A stretch of DNA of 64,000 nucleotides from JBIQKZ01 sp044464765 (GCA_044464765.1 JBIQKZ010000011.1:62001-126000), one strand, 5' to 3'. Positions 44,336-52,838 are shown, counted from the stretch's first letter. Numbers and translations are program-made. The notes: generated by a model from the letters alone, not told the origin.

Positions 44336-44422
44336 AGAGTTTGTGCAGTGCAGCAAAAAAGGTTTTCACGCTTAAAAGTGATTTGCTTAGCCTTTATTTA
44401 ACCCCGTACAAAGGAACTTATC

Positions 44423-45004
44423 ATGAGCGCTACCCCACAACAAATTTTTTCGGCCCAGAAAGCGTCGTTCGACAAGCTGCTGGCCGTTCAGAACACTTTT
44501 TTCCAAGGCTTCGAAAAGCTGGTTGATTTGAACCTGAAGGTTGTCAAGGCTACCTTGGACGAAGCCGCCCAGAAGTCTCAGCAAGCCGCCGAGCTGAAAG
44601 ACGCTCAGGAAGCTGTGGCATTCGCTTCGGAAATTTTGCAGCCCAACGCCGAAAAGGCCCTGGCTTATGGCCAACATGTCTATGGCATCGTTTCGGGCGT
44701 GCAGAACGACATTGTTCGCTTGACCGAAGAGCAGATTGCGAAGAACCAAGAGCAACTGTCGAGCGCTGTTGAACAGTTTGCCAAAAACGCGCCTACGGGT
44801 TCCGAAAGCGCTGTCGCCCTGGTCAAGTCGTCGTTGGCTACTGCCAACAATGCTTACGAGTCGGTGAACAAAGTTGCTCGCCAAGCGGCTGAAGCTGCTG
44901 AGTCCAACTTTACTGCAGCCAGCAATGCAACGGTGCAAGCTGCGTCGAATGTCGCGGAAACCGTAAAGACGGCTTCGCGCACCCGCCGCACGACTTCTGC
45001 TTAA
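44423..45004 (+). CDS. phaP: Phasin (polyhydroxyalkanoate granule-associated protein)
   Basis: The 193-residue protein is mostly amphipathic helix with the phasin pattern: PQQIFSAQKASFDKLLAVQNTFFQGFEKLVDLNLKVVKATLDEAAQKSQQ and a C-terminal Ala-rich region ending TASRTRRTTSA. Phasins coat polyhydroxyalkanoate granules and limit their fusion. The gene has a strong promoter, an AAAGGAA ribosome binding site and a following terminator, so it is a single-gene unit probably expressed at high level. Codon use looks less GC-rich than its neighbours, as is common for abundant proteins. Confidence 0.92.
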   Translation: MSATPQQIFSAQKASFDKLLAVQNTFFQGFEKLVDLNLKVVKATLDEAAQKSQQAAELKDAQEAVAFASEILQPNAEKALAYGQHVYGIVSGVQNDIVRLTEEQIAKNQEQLSSAVEQFAKNAPTGSESAVALVKSSLATANNAYESVNKVARQAAEAAESNFTAASNATVQAASNVAETVKTASRTRRTTSA

Positions 45005-45073
45005 CGTCGCTGTGCTGTTGTTCTGAACGAACGATGGCAACTGAACGCAGGTTGCGGCAGTAATCGCTACACG

Positions 45074-45113
45074 CAAAACCCCAGGTCTGATTCGTCGGCC
45101 TGGGGTTTTGCTT
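45074..45113. terminator. Intrinsic terminator between the phasin gene and pyrD
   Basis: A 12-bp stem (CAAAACCCCAGG, 45074-45085, with CCTGGGGTTTTG, 45099-45110) is followed by CTTT. It can serve the phasin gene and, with its A/T-rich outer stem, possibly the convergent pyrD unit. Confidence 0.75.
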
Positions 45114-45190
45114 TGGTGGGGTTCATATGGCGCGAATCCGAACCCGGCGCTAGATGTCGATATGGGCCGGGCGTTTTTCTTTGGCACCGA

Positions 45191-46255
45191 TTATGTGGGC
45201 ATGAGTCCCGCCGGGTGTTTGGCTATTTCGTTCACGCACTCTTTGATCAGGGCGGGCCCACGGTAGATCAGGCCGGTGTATAGCTGAACGGCGTTGGCGC
45301 CGGCCCGGATTTTCTCGACGGCGTCGGTCCCCGAATGGATGCCACCCACGCCAATAATGGCGAATTCCGGACCCAGCCGAGTTCTGAGACGCTCGATGAC
45401 CGCCAGGGACATGGCGTGCACCGGAGGGCCGGACAACCCACCGGCTTGCTCGGCGTGTCGGTGTCCTTTGACTGCTTCACGCGACACAGTGGTATTGGTG
45501 GCAATGACGCCATCGATGTCGAAGTGAGGCAAGGTGTCGGCGATCATGTCGATTTCTTCGACTGAAAGATCGGGGGCAATTTTGACCGCCAGCGGAATGG
45601 CCCGCCCGTGCTGTTGGGCCAGTTCTTTGCGCTTTTCCTGCAGCGGCCCCAGCAGGCCGGCCAACTGATCCTGGCCATGCAGGCTGCGCAGGTTCTGCGT
45701 GTTGGGCGAGGAGATGTTCACCGTGACATAGTCGGCGTGCTCGTATACGCCTTGCAGACCGAGGATATAGTCGTCGACAGCACGTTCAATAGGGGTGTCG
45801 GCATTCTTACCGATATTCAGGCCAAGCACGCCCCCGTTTTGCCTGAACTGGCTGGACTTGACGTTCTTGACGAAAGCGTGCAATCCATCGTTATTGAACC
45901 CCAGTCGATTGATCAGACAATTTTTTTCCGGAAGCCGGTACATACGCGGCTTAGGGTTGCCGCTTTGAGCCCTGGGCGTTACGGTTCCGACTTCGATAAA
46001 ACCAAACCCCAAATTGCCCAGCGCATCGATATGTGCGGCATTCTTGTCCAGCCCCGCTGCCAAACCGATGGGATTGCGCAATGCTAATCCCATAAGCTGG
46101 CAGGGGAGTTCAACCCGGCTGGCCATCAGGGATCGGGTCAAGCGGCAGTCGTAGGCTTTTTGCAAAGACGCCAGCGTCAGTTCGTGAGCGGTTTCGGCGT
46201 CCAGCGAAAAAAGCGCTGGCCGGGCCAGCGAGTATGAGTTGAATAAAAGTGACAT
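45191..46255 (-). CDS. pyrD: Dihydroorotate dehydrogenase (quinone), class 2
   Basis: The long open frame reaches into bpt, but the family start is the ATG at 46255 (MSLLFNSYSLARPALFSLDAETAHELTL), giving 354 residues. Class 2 features are the N-terminal membrane-binding helices, GLAAGLDKNAAHIDALGNLGFGFIEVGTVTP, NRLGFNNDG, VNISSPNTQNLR (catalytic Ser region) and GVGGIHSGTDAVEKIRAGANAVQLYTG for FMN phosphate. It oxidises dihydroorotate with quinone at the inner membrane in pyrimidine synthesis. It starts seven bases after bpt. Confidence 0.96.
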   Translation of the reverse strand: MSLLFNSYSLARPALFSLDAETAHELTLASLQKAYDCRLTRSLMASRVELPCQLMGLALRNPIGLAAGLDKNAAHIDALGNLGFGFIEVGTVTPRAQSGNPKPRMYRLPEKNCLINRLGFNNDGLHAFVKNVKSSQFRQNGGVLGLNIGKNADTPIERAVDDYILGLQGVYEHADYVTVNISSPNTQNLRSLHGQDQLAGLLGPLQEKRKELAQQHGRAIPLAVKIAPDLSVEEIDMIADTLPHFDIDGVIATNTTVSREAVKGHRHAEQAGGLSGPPVHAMSLAVIERLRTRLGPEFAIIGVGGIHSGTDAVEKIRAGANAVQLYTGLIYRGPALIKECVNEIAKHPAGLMPT

Positions 46256-46262
46256 GTATTTG

Positions 46263-46976
46263 CTATTTCCACACGCCGTCTTGCAGGATTTGATACGGCT
46301 GGTACTGGGATTTGTAGGCCATTTTACGACTTTCCTTGATCCAGTAGCCAAGGTATAGCCAGGGCAGTTCCATGGCGCGGCAACGATCAATTTGCCAAAG
46401 CACGCCGTACGTTCCCAGGCTGCCTGGCGCATCCGGGTCGAAGAAGGTGTAGACGGCGGACAGACCAGTGGCAAGAACGTCGATGATGGAAACCATCTGC
46501 AGTACGCCCTCGGGAGTACGAAACTCGATAAGCGTGGAGTCGACTCGGCTGGTCAGTAGAAACTGGCTGTACTGCGCCTGGCTGTCGTCGTCCATGCCGG
46601 CGCCGGGATGCCGGGTGGATACGTAGCGCCGGTAAAGCGCGAAGTGTTCGGCGTTGAATTCCAAGGGCGCGTTAGTAGCTTGCAGCTTGCCGTGCCGGCG
46701 CCATAGTTTTGCTTGCGTCCGTGTGGGCTGAAAGTGGTTGACATCAATGCGGATGGGCAGGCAGGCCTGGCAGGTGTCGCAATGGGGCCGGTAAGTGAAT
46801 AAGCCGCTGCGCCGGAAGCCTTGCTCGACCAGTCGGGAATATGTCGGTGCGTCGATCAGGTGGGTAGGCGCCGCCACCAGCGAACGCGCTTCGTGGTCGT
46901 CCAGGTAGCTGCAAGGATAGGACGCCGTGGAATAGAACTGCAGGGTCTTGAACGTTAGTTCGGTGGGATGGCTCAT
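46263..46976 (-). CDS. bpt: Aspartate/glutamate leucyltransferase Bpt
   Basis: From the ATG at 46976 (MSHPTELTFKTLQFYSTASYPCSYLDDHEARSLVA) the protein has 237 residues. It is the bacterial relative of eukaryotic arginyl-tRNA transferase: PCSYL and CDTCQACLPIRIDV supply conserved Cys residues, and WLYLGYWIKESRKMAYKSQYQP is the characteristic C-terminal block. Bpt adds leucine to proteins with N-terminal Asp or Glu, marking them for ClpSAP. It lies next to aat, the other N-degron transferase. Confidence 0.94.
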   Translation of the reverse strand: MSHPTELTFKTLQFYSTASYPCSYLDDHEARSLVAAPTHLIDAPTYSRLVEQGFRRSGLFTYRPHCDTCQACLPIRIDVNHFQPTRTQAKLWRRHGKLQATNAPLEFNAEHFALYRRYVSTRHPGAGMDDDSQAQYSQFLLTSRVDSTLIEFRTPEGVLQMVSIIDVLATGLSAVYTFFDPDAPGSLGTYGVLWQIDRCRAMELPWLYLGYWIKESRKMAYKSQYQPYQILQDGVWK

Positions 46977-47005
46977 GGCGGGCTCGGCGGTGCAAGGCAT
47001 GACCA

Positions 47006-47776
47006 TTATGGCGGTTTTGGCAGGCTGGGCGCAAGCCGGCCATCAGAAAGCAGCCGGCCCGTACCCCATGGCGGGGCTGATCGCGACAGCCTATCGGCCA
47101 ACAGCGCCAGGAAGTCGTGGCGAGGCATGGGGGCTGCGCCCATCCGGGCCAGGTGGCCGGTCTGTTGCTGGCAATCGATATGAGAAACGCCATGGCGCAG
47201 GAGGTAACGCACCAGATAGACCAGAGCCAGCTTCGAAGCATCGCTTGCGCGGCTGAACATGGATTCGCCGAAGAATATGCCCCCGAGACTGACGCCATAA
47301 AGGCCTCCAACCAAGCGTTCGCCCTGCCAGGCCTCGACGCTATGCGCCCGGCCGGCAAGGTGCCAGGCGGTATAGGCGGCCTGGATGGCCGGGGATATCC
47401 ACGTGCCTGCTTGGGTTGAGCGAGGCTCTGCGCAACCTTGCATCACTGCGGCGAAGGCGGTGTTCAGCCGGATCTGCAGGGTGGAGCCGGAAGAAGTGTC
47501 TGCGGCGGCGTGCGCTTCAGCCTGCTGTAGCTGGCGCAGTTTCTTGCCCAGCGAGCGGGAAACCTTCAAGGCCTGGCCTTCCAGCACCATGCGCGGGTCG
47601 GGACTCCACCAAAGTATGGGGTCGCCTTCGTTGAACCAGGGGAAAATTCCATGGGCATAGGCTGCCGTCAGGCGTGCCAGGGACAGGTCGCCGCCTACAG
47701 CCAGCAAGCCGTCGGGCAAGGCGCCGTTCGGGTCGGGAAAGGGTGTGTACGCATCCAGCCAGACAAGTGAACTCAC
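47006..47776 (-). CDS. aat: Leucyl/phenylalanyl-tRNA-protein transferase
   Basis: The 256-residue protein starts at a GTG with an AAGGCGG site. Family signatures are FPDPNGALPDGLLAVGGDLSLARLTAAYAHGIFPWFNEGDPILWWSPDPR, GRAHSVEAWQGERLVGGLYGVSLGGIFFGESMFSRASDASK and HIDCQQQTGHLARMGA. It transfers Leu or Phe to proteins with N-terminal Lys or Arg, creating primary N-degrons. It precedes bpt by 29 bp and probably shares a transcript with bpt and pyrD. Confidence 0.95.
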   Translation of the reverse strand: MSSLVWLDAYTPFPDPNGALPDGLLAVGGDLSLARLTAAYAHGIFPWFNEGDPILWWSPDPRMVLEGQALKVSRSLGKKLRQLQQAEAHAAADTSSGSTLQIRLNTAFAAVMQGCAEPRSTQAGTWISPAIQAAYTAWHLAGRAHSVEAWQGERLVGGLYGVSLGGIFFGESMFSRASDASKLALVYLVRYLLRHGVSHIDCQQQTGHLARMGAAPMPRHDFLALLADRLSRSAPPWGTGRLLSDGRLAPSLPKPP

Positions 47777-47842
47777 GTCGAACCGCCTTGTTCAGCTTGA
47801 TTTTCCATGCCTTCCCGAATCCTTGATGAGTGTGAACAGGCC

Positions 47843-48436
47843 CTAATCGGGCACAGGAAGCGGGATATCGTAATGATGAACAGGGAATTCGCCCGTTTCC
47901 TTGTCGTTTATATAGTGCTGCAAGGTGGTGATAACCGTGCGGAAGGCCAGCTCGTCCCAGGGGATCTCCTGGAAGCTGAAAAAACGGGCCTCCAGGCTCT
48001 CGGGGCCGGGGAAAAGTTCTTCGCTAAGCACCTGCGCAAGATAGAAGAAATGGACCTGATTGGTGTAGGGCACGTCGATGACGGTATAGAGCGGCCCCAA
48101 CTGAATCTGGGCGCCGGCCTCTTCCTGGGTTTCGCGCATGGCGCCCTGAGCCGTGGTTTCGCCAAGTTCCATGAAGCCGGCCGGCAAGGTCCATTTGTTA
48201 TAGCGTGGCGTAATGGCGCGCCGGCACAGCAGCACTTTATCTTCCCATATTGGCAGGACGCCGACGACATTGCGTGGGTTCTGATAGTGAATTGCACCGC
48301 AGCTTTCGCATACATCGCGCAGCCGATTGTCATCGGGTGGGATTCGCTGGGTAAGCAGTGTGCCGCATTGGTTGCAGAACTTCTGTTGCCGGGGGGCGGG
48401 AAAATAGAAAGTAGAGGCGGGGGCGGGCGTCGTCAT
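47843..48436 (-). CDS. NUDIX hydrolase with N-terminal zinc ribbon
   Basis: The 197-residue protein has a zinc ribbon with CxxC pairs at residues 21-24 and 43-46, then a NUDIX domain with the box GFMELGETTAQGAMRETQEEAGA (residues 87-109), in which the REx2EE core is intact. The ribbon plus NUDIX layout resembles NudC-like NADH pyrophosphatases, but the protein is shorter than NudC and its substrate cannot be inferred. It lies 66 bp upstream of aat on the same strand. Confidence 0.88.
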   Translation of the reverse strand: MTTPAPASTFYFPAPRQQKFCNQCGTLLTQRIPPDDNRLRDVCESCGAIHYQNPRNVVGVLPIWEDKVLLCRRAITPRYNKWTLPAGFMELGETTAQGAMRETQEEAGAQIQLGPLYTVIDVPYTNQVHFFYLAQVLSEELFPGPESLEARFFSFQEIPWDELAFRTVITTLQHYINDKETGEFPVHHYDIPLPVPD

Positions 48437-48531
48437 ATGTGGATTCTATCGTTATTTTCTTCTTTGTTTTAGACAGATAGCATAGCCTGGGGGTTATTTA
48501 ACGACGTATGCCGGGAAGCCGCAGTCGATGA

Positions 48532-49251
48532 TCAGGCTGTCTGGGCGGGATCGAGCACGAAACCAAGCCGCGCCGGGATATCGTTCCGGTTGCATAGATG
48601 GAAGGGGCGCGCGGGCGGTGGGCGGGATGTTGCGGCGTGGGCGACGAATAAAGGAAAGCGTACGTGCAACAGGGCTGGTGCGGAGCTCGTGTGGCGACCC
48701 ACGGTCGGCGGGCTTTGAAGCAGTGGCTCCAACTGCTCGCCGAGGGGCTGTCCTTCCTGGGTGATCAAGGCATCCAAGACACTGGGTAAATCGCGGCCGG
48801 CGATCAGGCCGGGGCCCTGCCCGGTTTGGACAAAAAGGCGGCCGTCGGTATCCAGCCACCAGGAATCAAGAGAAGAAATGGGCAAGCCGTTATGTGTGTA
48901 TAAAGCGATTGGCGCATGGGTCGGCTTGCCCGCGACGCGCAGCGCGTCTGTTTGCTCCCGTAGGGCAGACGGCCATTCCGGAGCCATCGTGTGAAGTATG
49001 AGCGGCGCGGCGTCCAGCCGCACAAAAACACGTTGCGGGCCGTTCTGAAAAAACCAGCGGCCCAGCGCATCGCCGCTGTAGTTTCGATCGATAAAACGTA
49101 GTATCTGCTGATTATCGATGGGTTCGCCAGGCGCCTGGGGGTCACCGTCTGGATGAAGACGCCATTGGCCTTGTTCCGAAAGCGATAGCCAGCCGTAGAC
49201 GTCGGGCACATCGGGCCAGCGAGCCATGGCGGCAAGAACATCTTTATCCAT
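48532..49251 (-). CDS. Conserved hypothetical protein (possibly DUF2944)
   Basis: This 239-residue soluble protein resembles conserved betaproteobacterial proteins of unknown function; I think the family is DUF2944 but am not certain. It reads MARWPDVPDVYGWLSLSEQGQWRLHPDG near the start, then ILRFIDRNYSGDALGRWFFQNGPQRVFVRLDAAPLILH and SLDSWWLDTDGRLFVQTGQGPGLIAGRDL. The C-terminal third is Pro-rich. There is no signal peptide. It precedes the NUDIX gene on the same strand with a 95-bp gap. Confidence 0.7.
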   Translation of the reverse strand: MDKDVLAAMARWPDVPDVYGWLSLSEQGQWRLHPDGDPQAPGEPIDNQQILRFIDRNYSGDALGRWFFQNGPQRVFVRLDAAPLILHTMAPEWPSALREQTDALRVAGKPTHAPIALYTHNGLPISSLDSWWLDTDGRLFVQTGQGPGLIAGRDLPSVLDALITQEGQPLGEQLEPLLQSPPTVGRHTSSAPALLHVRFPLFVAHAATSRPPPARPFHLCNRNDIPARLGFVLDPAQTA

Positions 49252-49404
49252 CAGTGCAGGGCAATGTTGCGAGAAAGCAATAGTTTAGCGCGCTATTGCA
49301 TTTTTCGCTTCCCGATTGGCTTTATTTGTGATAATGCGTTACCCTATTAGAGGATACGGGGCCGCGCGGTGCGCCCCGTCGTGCTTTTAAGGAGAGTTCA
49401 CGCA

Positions 49405-49545
49405 ATGTCGAAACCAACGACTCGTAAAAAAACCCCTTTTGTGATCGAGCCCCTGAACTGGGTCGCGCCCGAAAACAAGCGCAACGACACGTCCGAGAGT
49501 CGTCAAAAAGAAACGTCCGATCAAGAACAGGACTCTAAGAACTAA
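49405..49545 (+). CDS. Small hypothetical protein (46 aa)
   Basis: An ATG preceded by AAGGAGA, one of the best ribosome binding sites here, opens a 46-codon frame ending in TAA. The peptide begins MSKPTTRKKTPFVIEPLNWV and becomes very hydrophilic and charged (RNDTSESRQKETSDQEQDSKN), so the C-terminal half is probably disordered. I do not recognise a family. A GC-rich hairpin follows within 80 bases. The good start context and isolated position support a real gene. Confidence 0.6.
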   Translation: MSKPTTRKKTPFVIEPLNWVAPENKRNDTSESRQKETSDQEQDSKN

Positions 49546-49619
49546 TCGACATCGCCTGGCAGCATTCCCGCCTTGCATACAAGGTTGCTGACAAGCCCAG
49601 GCGCTACTGTTGAATGCTA

Positions 49620-49646
49620 AATTGCCCGGCTTTATGCCGGGCAATT
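49620..49646. terminator. Hairpin between the 46-residue gene and gentisate dioxygenase
   Basis: AATTGCCCGGC (49620-49630) and GCCGGGCAATT (49636-49646) form an 11-bp stem with a TTTAT loop. The T-tracts outside are short, so termination in either direction is likely but not certain. Confidence 0.6.
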
Positions 49647-49716
49647 CCGTTGTGGCGCACGGGTTATATGGTGCGTGAGGTATCGCTAGCTCTAGAGCGC
49701 CGCCGATAACGGCGTA

Positions 49717-50769
49717 TTAATTCCGGCTTTCGCGCCACAGGCCCAGCGATTTTTGCGCTGCGCGGTCCGAGAAGCTGAACAGCACGGCGTCTTCATCTGC
49801 CTGATGTTCGACGGGAGCCCAGGACGGCGTCACGAAGATGTCTTTTGGACCCCATTCAATGGTCTGGCCACCGATAATGCTGCGCCCGCTGCCTTCCACC
49901 GCACAGTACACTGCTGCGTCGGTTTCACGATACGCTTTGCCCTTGAAACCCTTGGGCAAAAATTGGGGGAATGCGGAGATTGTCGGCATGGTCGGGCCGC
50001 CGGTCGCCGGGTTGGTGTACTGCATCTTGATTCCGTTGTAGTCGTCCAGTGGGCCGTTGCGATACAAGGTGGACAGTGCCTCGCGTGTACGGTCGTAAGG
50101 ATAGACGAACAGGGGCGATGTTTTGTACTTGCTTTGGTATTCAACGGGCAGCAAGCCGGCGCCGTAACGGGCCAGCACGTCGCCTTCAGGCGCCGCGATC
50201 GGTTGGCGTTGTTCGGGGTAGGGCTCGAAGAAGCTGGTGCCAAACAAATTCACAATCGGCACATCCAGTCCGTCCAGCCAGATGACGGGTTCATCGCCCA
50301 GGTTGCCGTGATCATGGAAAGTCCAGGAGGGCGTCAGGATAAAGTCGCCGGGGTGCATGGTGATGCGCTCGCCGTCGACAGCGGTATAGCCGCCGTTGCC
50401 TTCAATCACGAATCTCAGGGCTGCGGCCACATGCCGGTGGCTACGGGCAATTTCGCCGGGCAGGATCAATTGCAGGCCGGCATACAGGCTTTGGGTGATC
50501 TGCGATTTTCCGCGCAAGGCCGGATTCTCCAGCACGAGCACGCGGCGTTCGGCTTCTTCCGCTGTAATCAGCCCGCCCGATTCCATAAGCAGTTCGCGCA
50601 TGGGGGCGTAGCTCCAGTGGGCCGGCGTGTAGGCAGGGCGAGGTTCGGCGGTGACCAGTTTGGCCAGTACGGACCAGAGCGGAGCGGCATCCACCGCATC
50701 CAGGCGTTTGTAAAATGCCTCGCGCACGGCGGTTTGTTCGGGAGAGGAAGTAGTGGCGGGTTGATTCAT
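49717..50769 (-). CDS. Gentisate 1,2-dioxygenase
   Basis: From the ATG at 50769 (MNQPATTSSPEQTAVREAFYKRL) the protein has 350 residues and two cupin domains. The N-terminal cupin carries the iron ligands in IARSHRHVAAALRFVIEGNGGYTAVDGERITMHPGDFILTPSWTFHDHGN; the C-terminal cupin includes EGSGRSIIGGQTIEWGPKDIFVTPSWAPVEHQ. It cleaves gentisate to maleylpyruvate. Close relatives act on 1-hydroxy-2-naphthoate or salicylate, so the substrate is not certain. No maleylpyruvate isomerase or hydrolase gene is adjacent. It diverges from a LysR regulator with a T-N11-A box between them. Confidence 0.88.
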   Translation of the reverse strand: MNQPATTSSPEQTAVREAFYKRLDAVDAAPLWSVLAKLVTAEPRPAYTPAHWSYAPMRELLMESGGLITAEEAERRVLVLENPALRGKSQITQSLYAGLQLILPGEIARSHRHVAAALRFVIEGNGGYTAVDGERITMHPGDFILTPSWTFHDHGNLGDEPVIWLDGLDVPIVNLFGTSFFEPYPEQRQPIAAPEGDVLARYGAGLLPVEYQSKYKTSPLFVYPYDRTREALSTLYRNGPLDDYNGIKMQYTNPATGGPTMPTISAFPQFLPKGFKGKAYRETDAAVYCAVEGSGRSIIGGQTIEWGPKDIFVTPSWAPVEHQADEDAVLFSFSDRAAQKSLGLWRESRN

Positions 50770-50888
50770 GGCGTTTACCTTATAAAGAATGGAGGGGCGT
50801 TGCGCCGACCTCCGGTTTTCCCTACTGCTTGGTGGAAAGTATAGGAACGCCCTTGTTATCAGTAAATACATCTTATAATATAAATATA

Positions 50889-50903
50889 ATCAAAAAAATT
50901 GAT
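50889..50903. promoter_or_regulatory. Candidate LysR-type operator (T-N11-A palindrome)
   Basis: ATCAAAAAAATTGAT has perfect ATCAA/TTGAT arms and fits the T-N11-A consensus of LysR boxes. It lies in the AT-rich gap between the divergent dioxygenase and regulator genes. Plus-strand TTGTTA (50853-50858) and TATAAT (50874-50879) nearby could form the lysR promoter, with short 15-bp spacing. Confidence 0.55.
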
Positions 50904-50961
50904 AATTAGGGCGGTGCATCCAGGTGAACATGGCGAGCCGACATGCTGCTTCGGGAATGCA

Positions 50962-51855
50962 ATGGATAATATCGATCTGCGTCTGTTGAAGATATTCGAC
51001 GAGCTTTTCAAGATGGGCAGCGTATCCCAGACAGCGGATAGGCTGTCCTTGGGTCAGCCCGCCGTCAGCATGAGCCTGCGTAAATTACGCGACCACTTCA
51101 ACGATCCCCTGTTCATCAAAACTGGGTCAGGCATGGTTCCATCGTCTCTTGCCGAGCAGTTGATCGAGCATGTTCGTCAAGCCATTGGCGTTTTGCACAC
51201 AACGCTCGATTACCGGGCCAGCTTTGATCCCGCGAAATCGCAGCGCGTGTTTCGCCTGAGCATGAACGACGTGGCGCAGATCGTGATCCTGCCTAGCTTG
51301 CTGGAAGTGCTGAAACAGCATGCTCCCATGGCCTGTCTGGAGCTTAGCGGCGTGGCGGACGCCTCGCCGCACTTGCTTGTCGAGGGTGAAATCGACATTT
51401 TGATCGGGTTCATTCCCCGCCTGGAAGCGGGCATCTATCAACAAAAGCTTTTGGACGAGAAATTCGTCTGTGTGGTGGACCGCCATCATCCACGAATTCA
51501 CGACGAGCTCAGCCTGGAACAGTTCCAGTCAGAACCGCATTTGGCGGTCAGCACAGCGGGCACCGGGCACGGCTTGATAGACCAGGTGCTGGCCGCTCGC
51601 GGTATTGGGCGGCACGTCTCGGTGCGGATTCCTAATTTCAGCGGAATTGCTGCAGCGATTGAGGGGACTGAATATCTCGTGGTGGTGCCGCAACGCCTGG
51701 GGGCCTTTCTGGAAGCAAGCGGTATCGCACGGGTGTATGCGTTGCCCCTTGAGGCGCCTGGTTACCTAGTCATGCAACATTGGCACGAAAGGTATCACCG
51801 TGATCCGGGCAATCAGTGGTTGCGCAGTACGATTGCGCATCTTTTTGACAAGTAG
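50962..51855 (+). CDS. LysR family transcriptional regulator
   Basis: The ATG at 50962 (MDNIDLRLLKIFDELFKMGSVSQTADRLSLGQPAVSMSLRKLRDHFNDPLFIKTGSGM) is the usual LysR start and gives 297 residues; the open frame extends 63 bases further. The winged helix is followed by the periplasmic-binding-like effector domain. The N-terminal sequence is of the NahR/NodD/LinR type that often controls aromatic degradation. Its position suggests it activates the divergent gentisate dioxygenase gene. Confidence 0.9.
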   Translation: MDNIDLRLLKIFDELFKMGSVSQTADRLSLGQPAVSMSLRKLRDHFNDPLFIKTGSGMVPSSLAEQLIEHVRQAIGVLHTTLDYRASFDPAKSQRVFRLSMNDVAQIVILPSLLEVLKQHAPMACLELSGVADASPHLLVEGEIDILIGFIPRLEAGIYQQKLLDEKFVCVVDRHHPRIHDELSLEQFQSEPHLAVSTAGTGHGLIDQVLAARGIGRHVSVRIPNFSGIAAAIEGTEYLVVVPQRLGAFLEASGIARVYALPLEAPGYLVMQHWHERYHRDPGNQWLRSTIAHLFDK

Positions 51856-52078
51856 GGGGTGTGTCGTGTGTTTGCCATGCGCGCATTCCAAGACATTTTA
51901 GTGGCGTGCTAGGGCGCGTGATGGTTCTTGGGATTCATCCCGCCCTGTATCAAAATTAAACAAATCAAATTTGACGGTCGCTTCGTGGTGCCGGTAACGT
52001 GAATTCAGGCGTTTGCTGTTTTCACGTAAAGCAGTAACGTGCTGGGAAACTTAACTAGAACGAAAGAAGGAAGATACC

Positions 52079-52225
52079 ATGCTATACACAATCGCAGTCA
52101 TCCTGGTGATCTTATGGTTGCTCGGCCTCGTTACTTCGTATACGGTCGGCGGCTTTATTCACATACTGATCGTTATCGCCATTATTGCTGTTTTGATTCG
52201 CTTAATTAGCGGGCGATCATTGTAG
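52079..52225 (+). CDS. Lmo0937 family small membrane protein (48 aa)
   Basis: An ATG with a GAAGGAAG ribosome binding site opens a 48-codon frame. The peptide MLYTIAVILVILWLLGLVTS followed by YTVGGFIHILIVIAIIAVLI and RLISGRSL is a textbook member of the Lmo0937 family: two membrane helices separated by a Gly-Gly turn. Such peptides are widespread and often stress-induced, and their function is unknown. The 223 bp between it and the LysR gene hold no other supported gene. Confidence 0.85.
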   Translation: MLYTIAVILVILWLLGLVTSYTVGGFIHILIVIAIIAVLIRLISGRSL

Positions 52226-52246
52226 CGACCAGCGCGGTATAAATAC

Positions 52247-52320
52247 TGGAGGCGCCACTCGGAATCGAACCGGGGTACACGGATTTGCAATCCGCTGCAT
52301 AACCACTCTGCCATGGCGCC
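52247..52320 (-). tRNA. tRNA-Cys (anticodon GCA)
   Basis: The reverse strand reads as a 74-base cloverleaf, including an encoded CCA. The acceptor GGCGCCA pairs with TGGCGCC, the anticodon stem-loop is CGGATTGCAAATCCG with GCA as anticodon, the T-loop is GGTTCGATTCC, and the discriminator base is U, as in other cysteine tRNAs. Confidence 0.95.
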
Positions 52321-52457
52321 TTAGGCCAAGCTTGCTAGTATAGCAGATTAAAGTGTTCTTCAAGAAGGGCGCACTATTTTACGGTGGTGTCCAGGCTGCC
52401 AATGCTGATCAATTCTTGCCGCCTTTAAGACCGTCTTAGGGCCGTCCCAGGACTGCC

Positions 52458-52838
52458 TTAAGACCGTCGTAGCCGCTCCATCTGGCGGCGCTCTTTCTTG
52501 GTGGGGCGCCCCGCTTGAAGGTCCATCGCCGGTTCGGGCGCCAACCTGCGCATTTGCTCTGCGTGCTCGCGAGCCGCGATGCTCTCGGGAGTCTCGTCAT
52601 ACAGCAAACGGGCGACGGGTGCGGGGCCTCGCACCAGACTAACGGCAACGACCCGAACATGGACGGCTGGATCATTTTTACGGATGCTGATAAGGTCGCC
52701 GGCGGCGACCTCCCGGGCGGGTTTGGCCGGCTGATCATTGACAAAGACGCGGCCTTTACCGATTTCCTGGGCTGCCAGGCTGCGGGTCTTGTAGAAGCGC
52801 GCGGCCCACAGCCATTTGTCGAGTCTAAGTTTTTCCAT
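52458..52838 (-). CDS. hslR: S4-domain RNA-binding heat shock protein Hsp15
   Basis: The 126-residue protein has an N-terminal S4 RNA-binding domain, MEKLRLDKWLWAARFYKTRSLAAQEIGKGRVFVNDQPAKPAREVAAGD, and a basic C-terminus (GRPTKKERRQMERLRRS), the pattern of HslR. Hsp15 binds stalled 50S subunits carrying nascent peptidyl-tRNA and aids their recycling. It stands alone between tRNA-Cys and the divergent MFS gene. Confidence 0.92.
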   Translation of the reverse strand: MEKLRLDKWLWAARFYKTRSLAAQEIGKGRVFVNDQPAKPAREVAAGDLISIRKNDPAVHVRVVAVSLVRGPAPVARLLYDETPESIAAREHAEQMRRLAPEPAMDLQAGRPTKKERRQMERLRRS

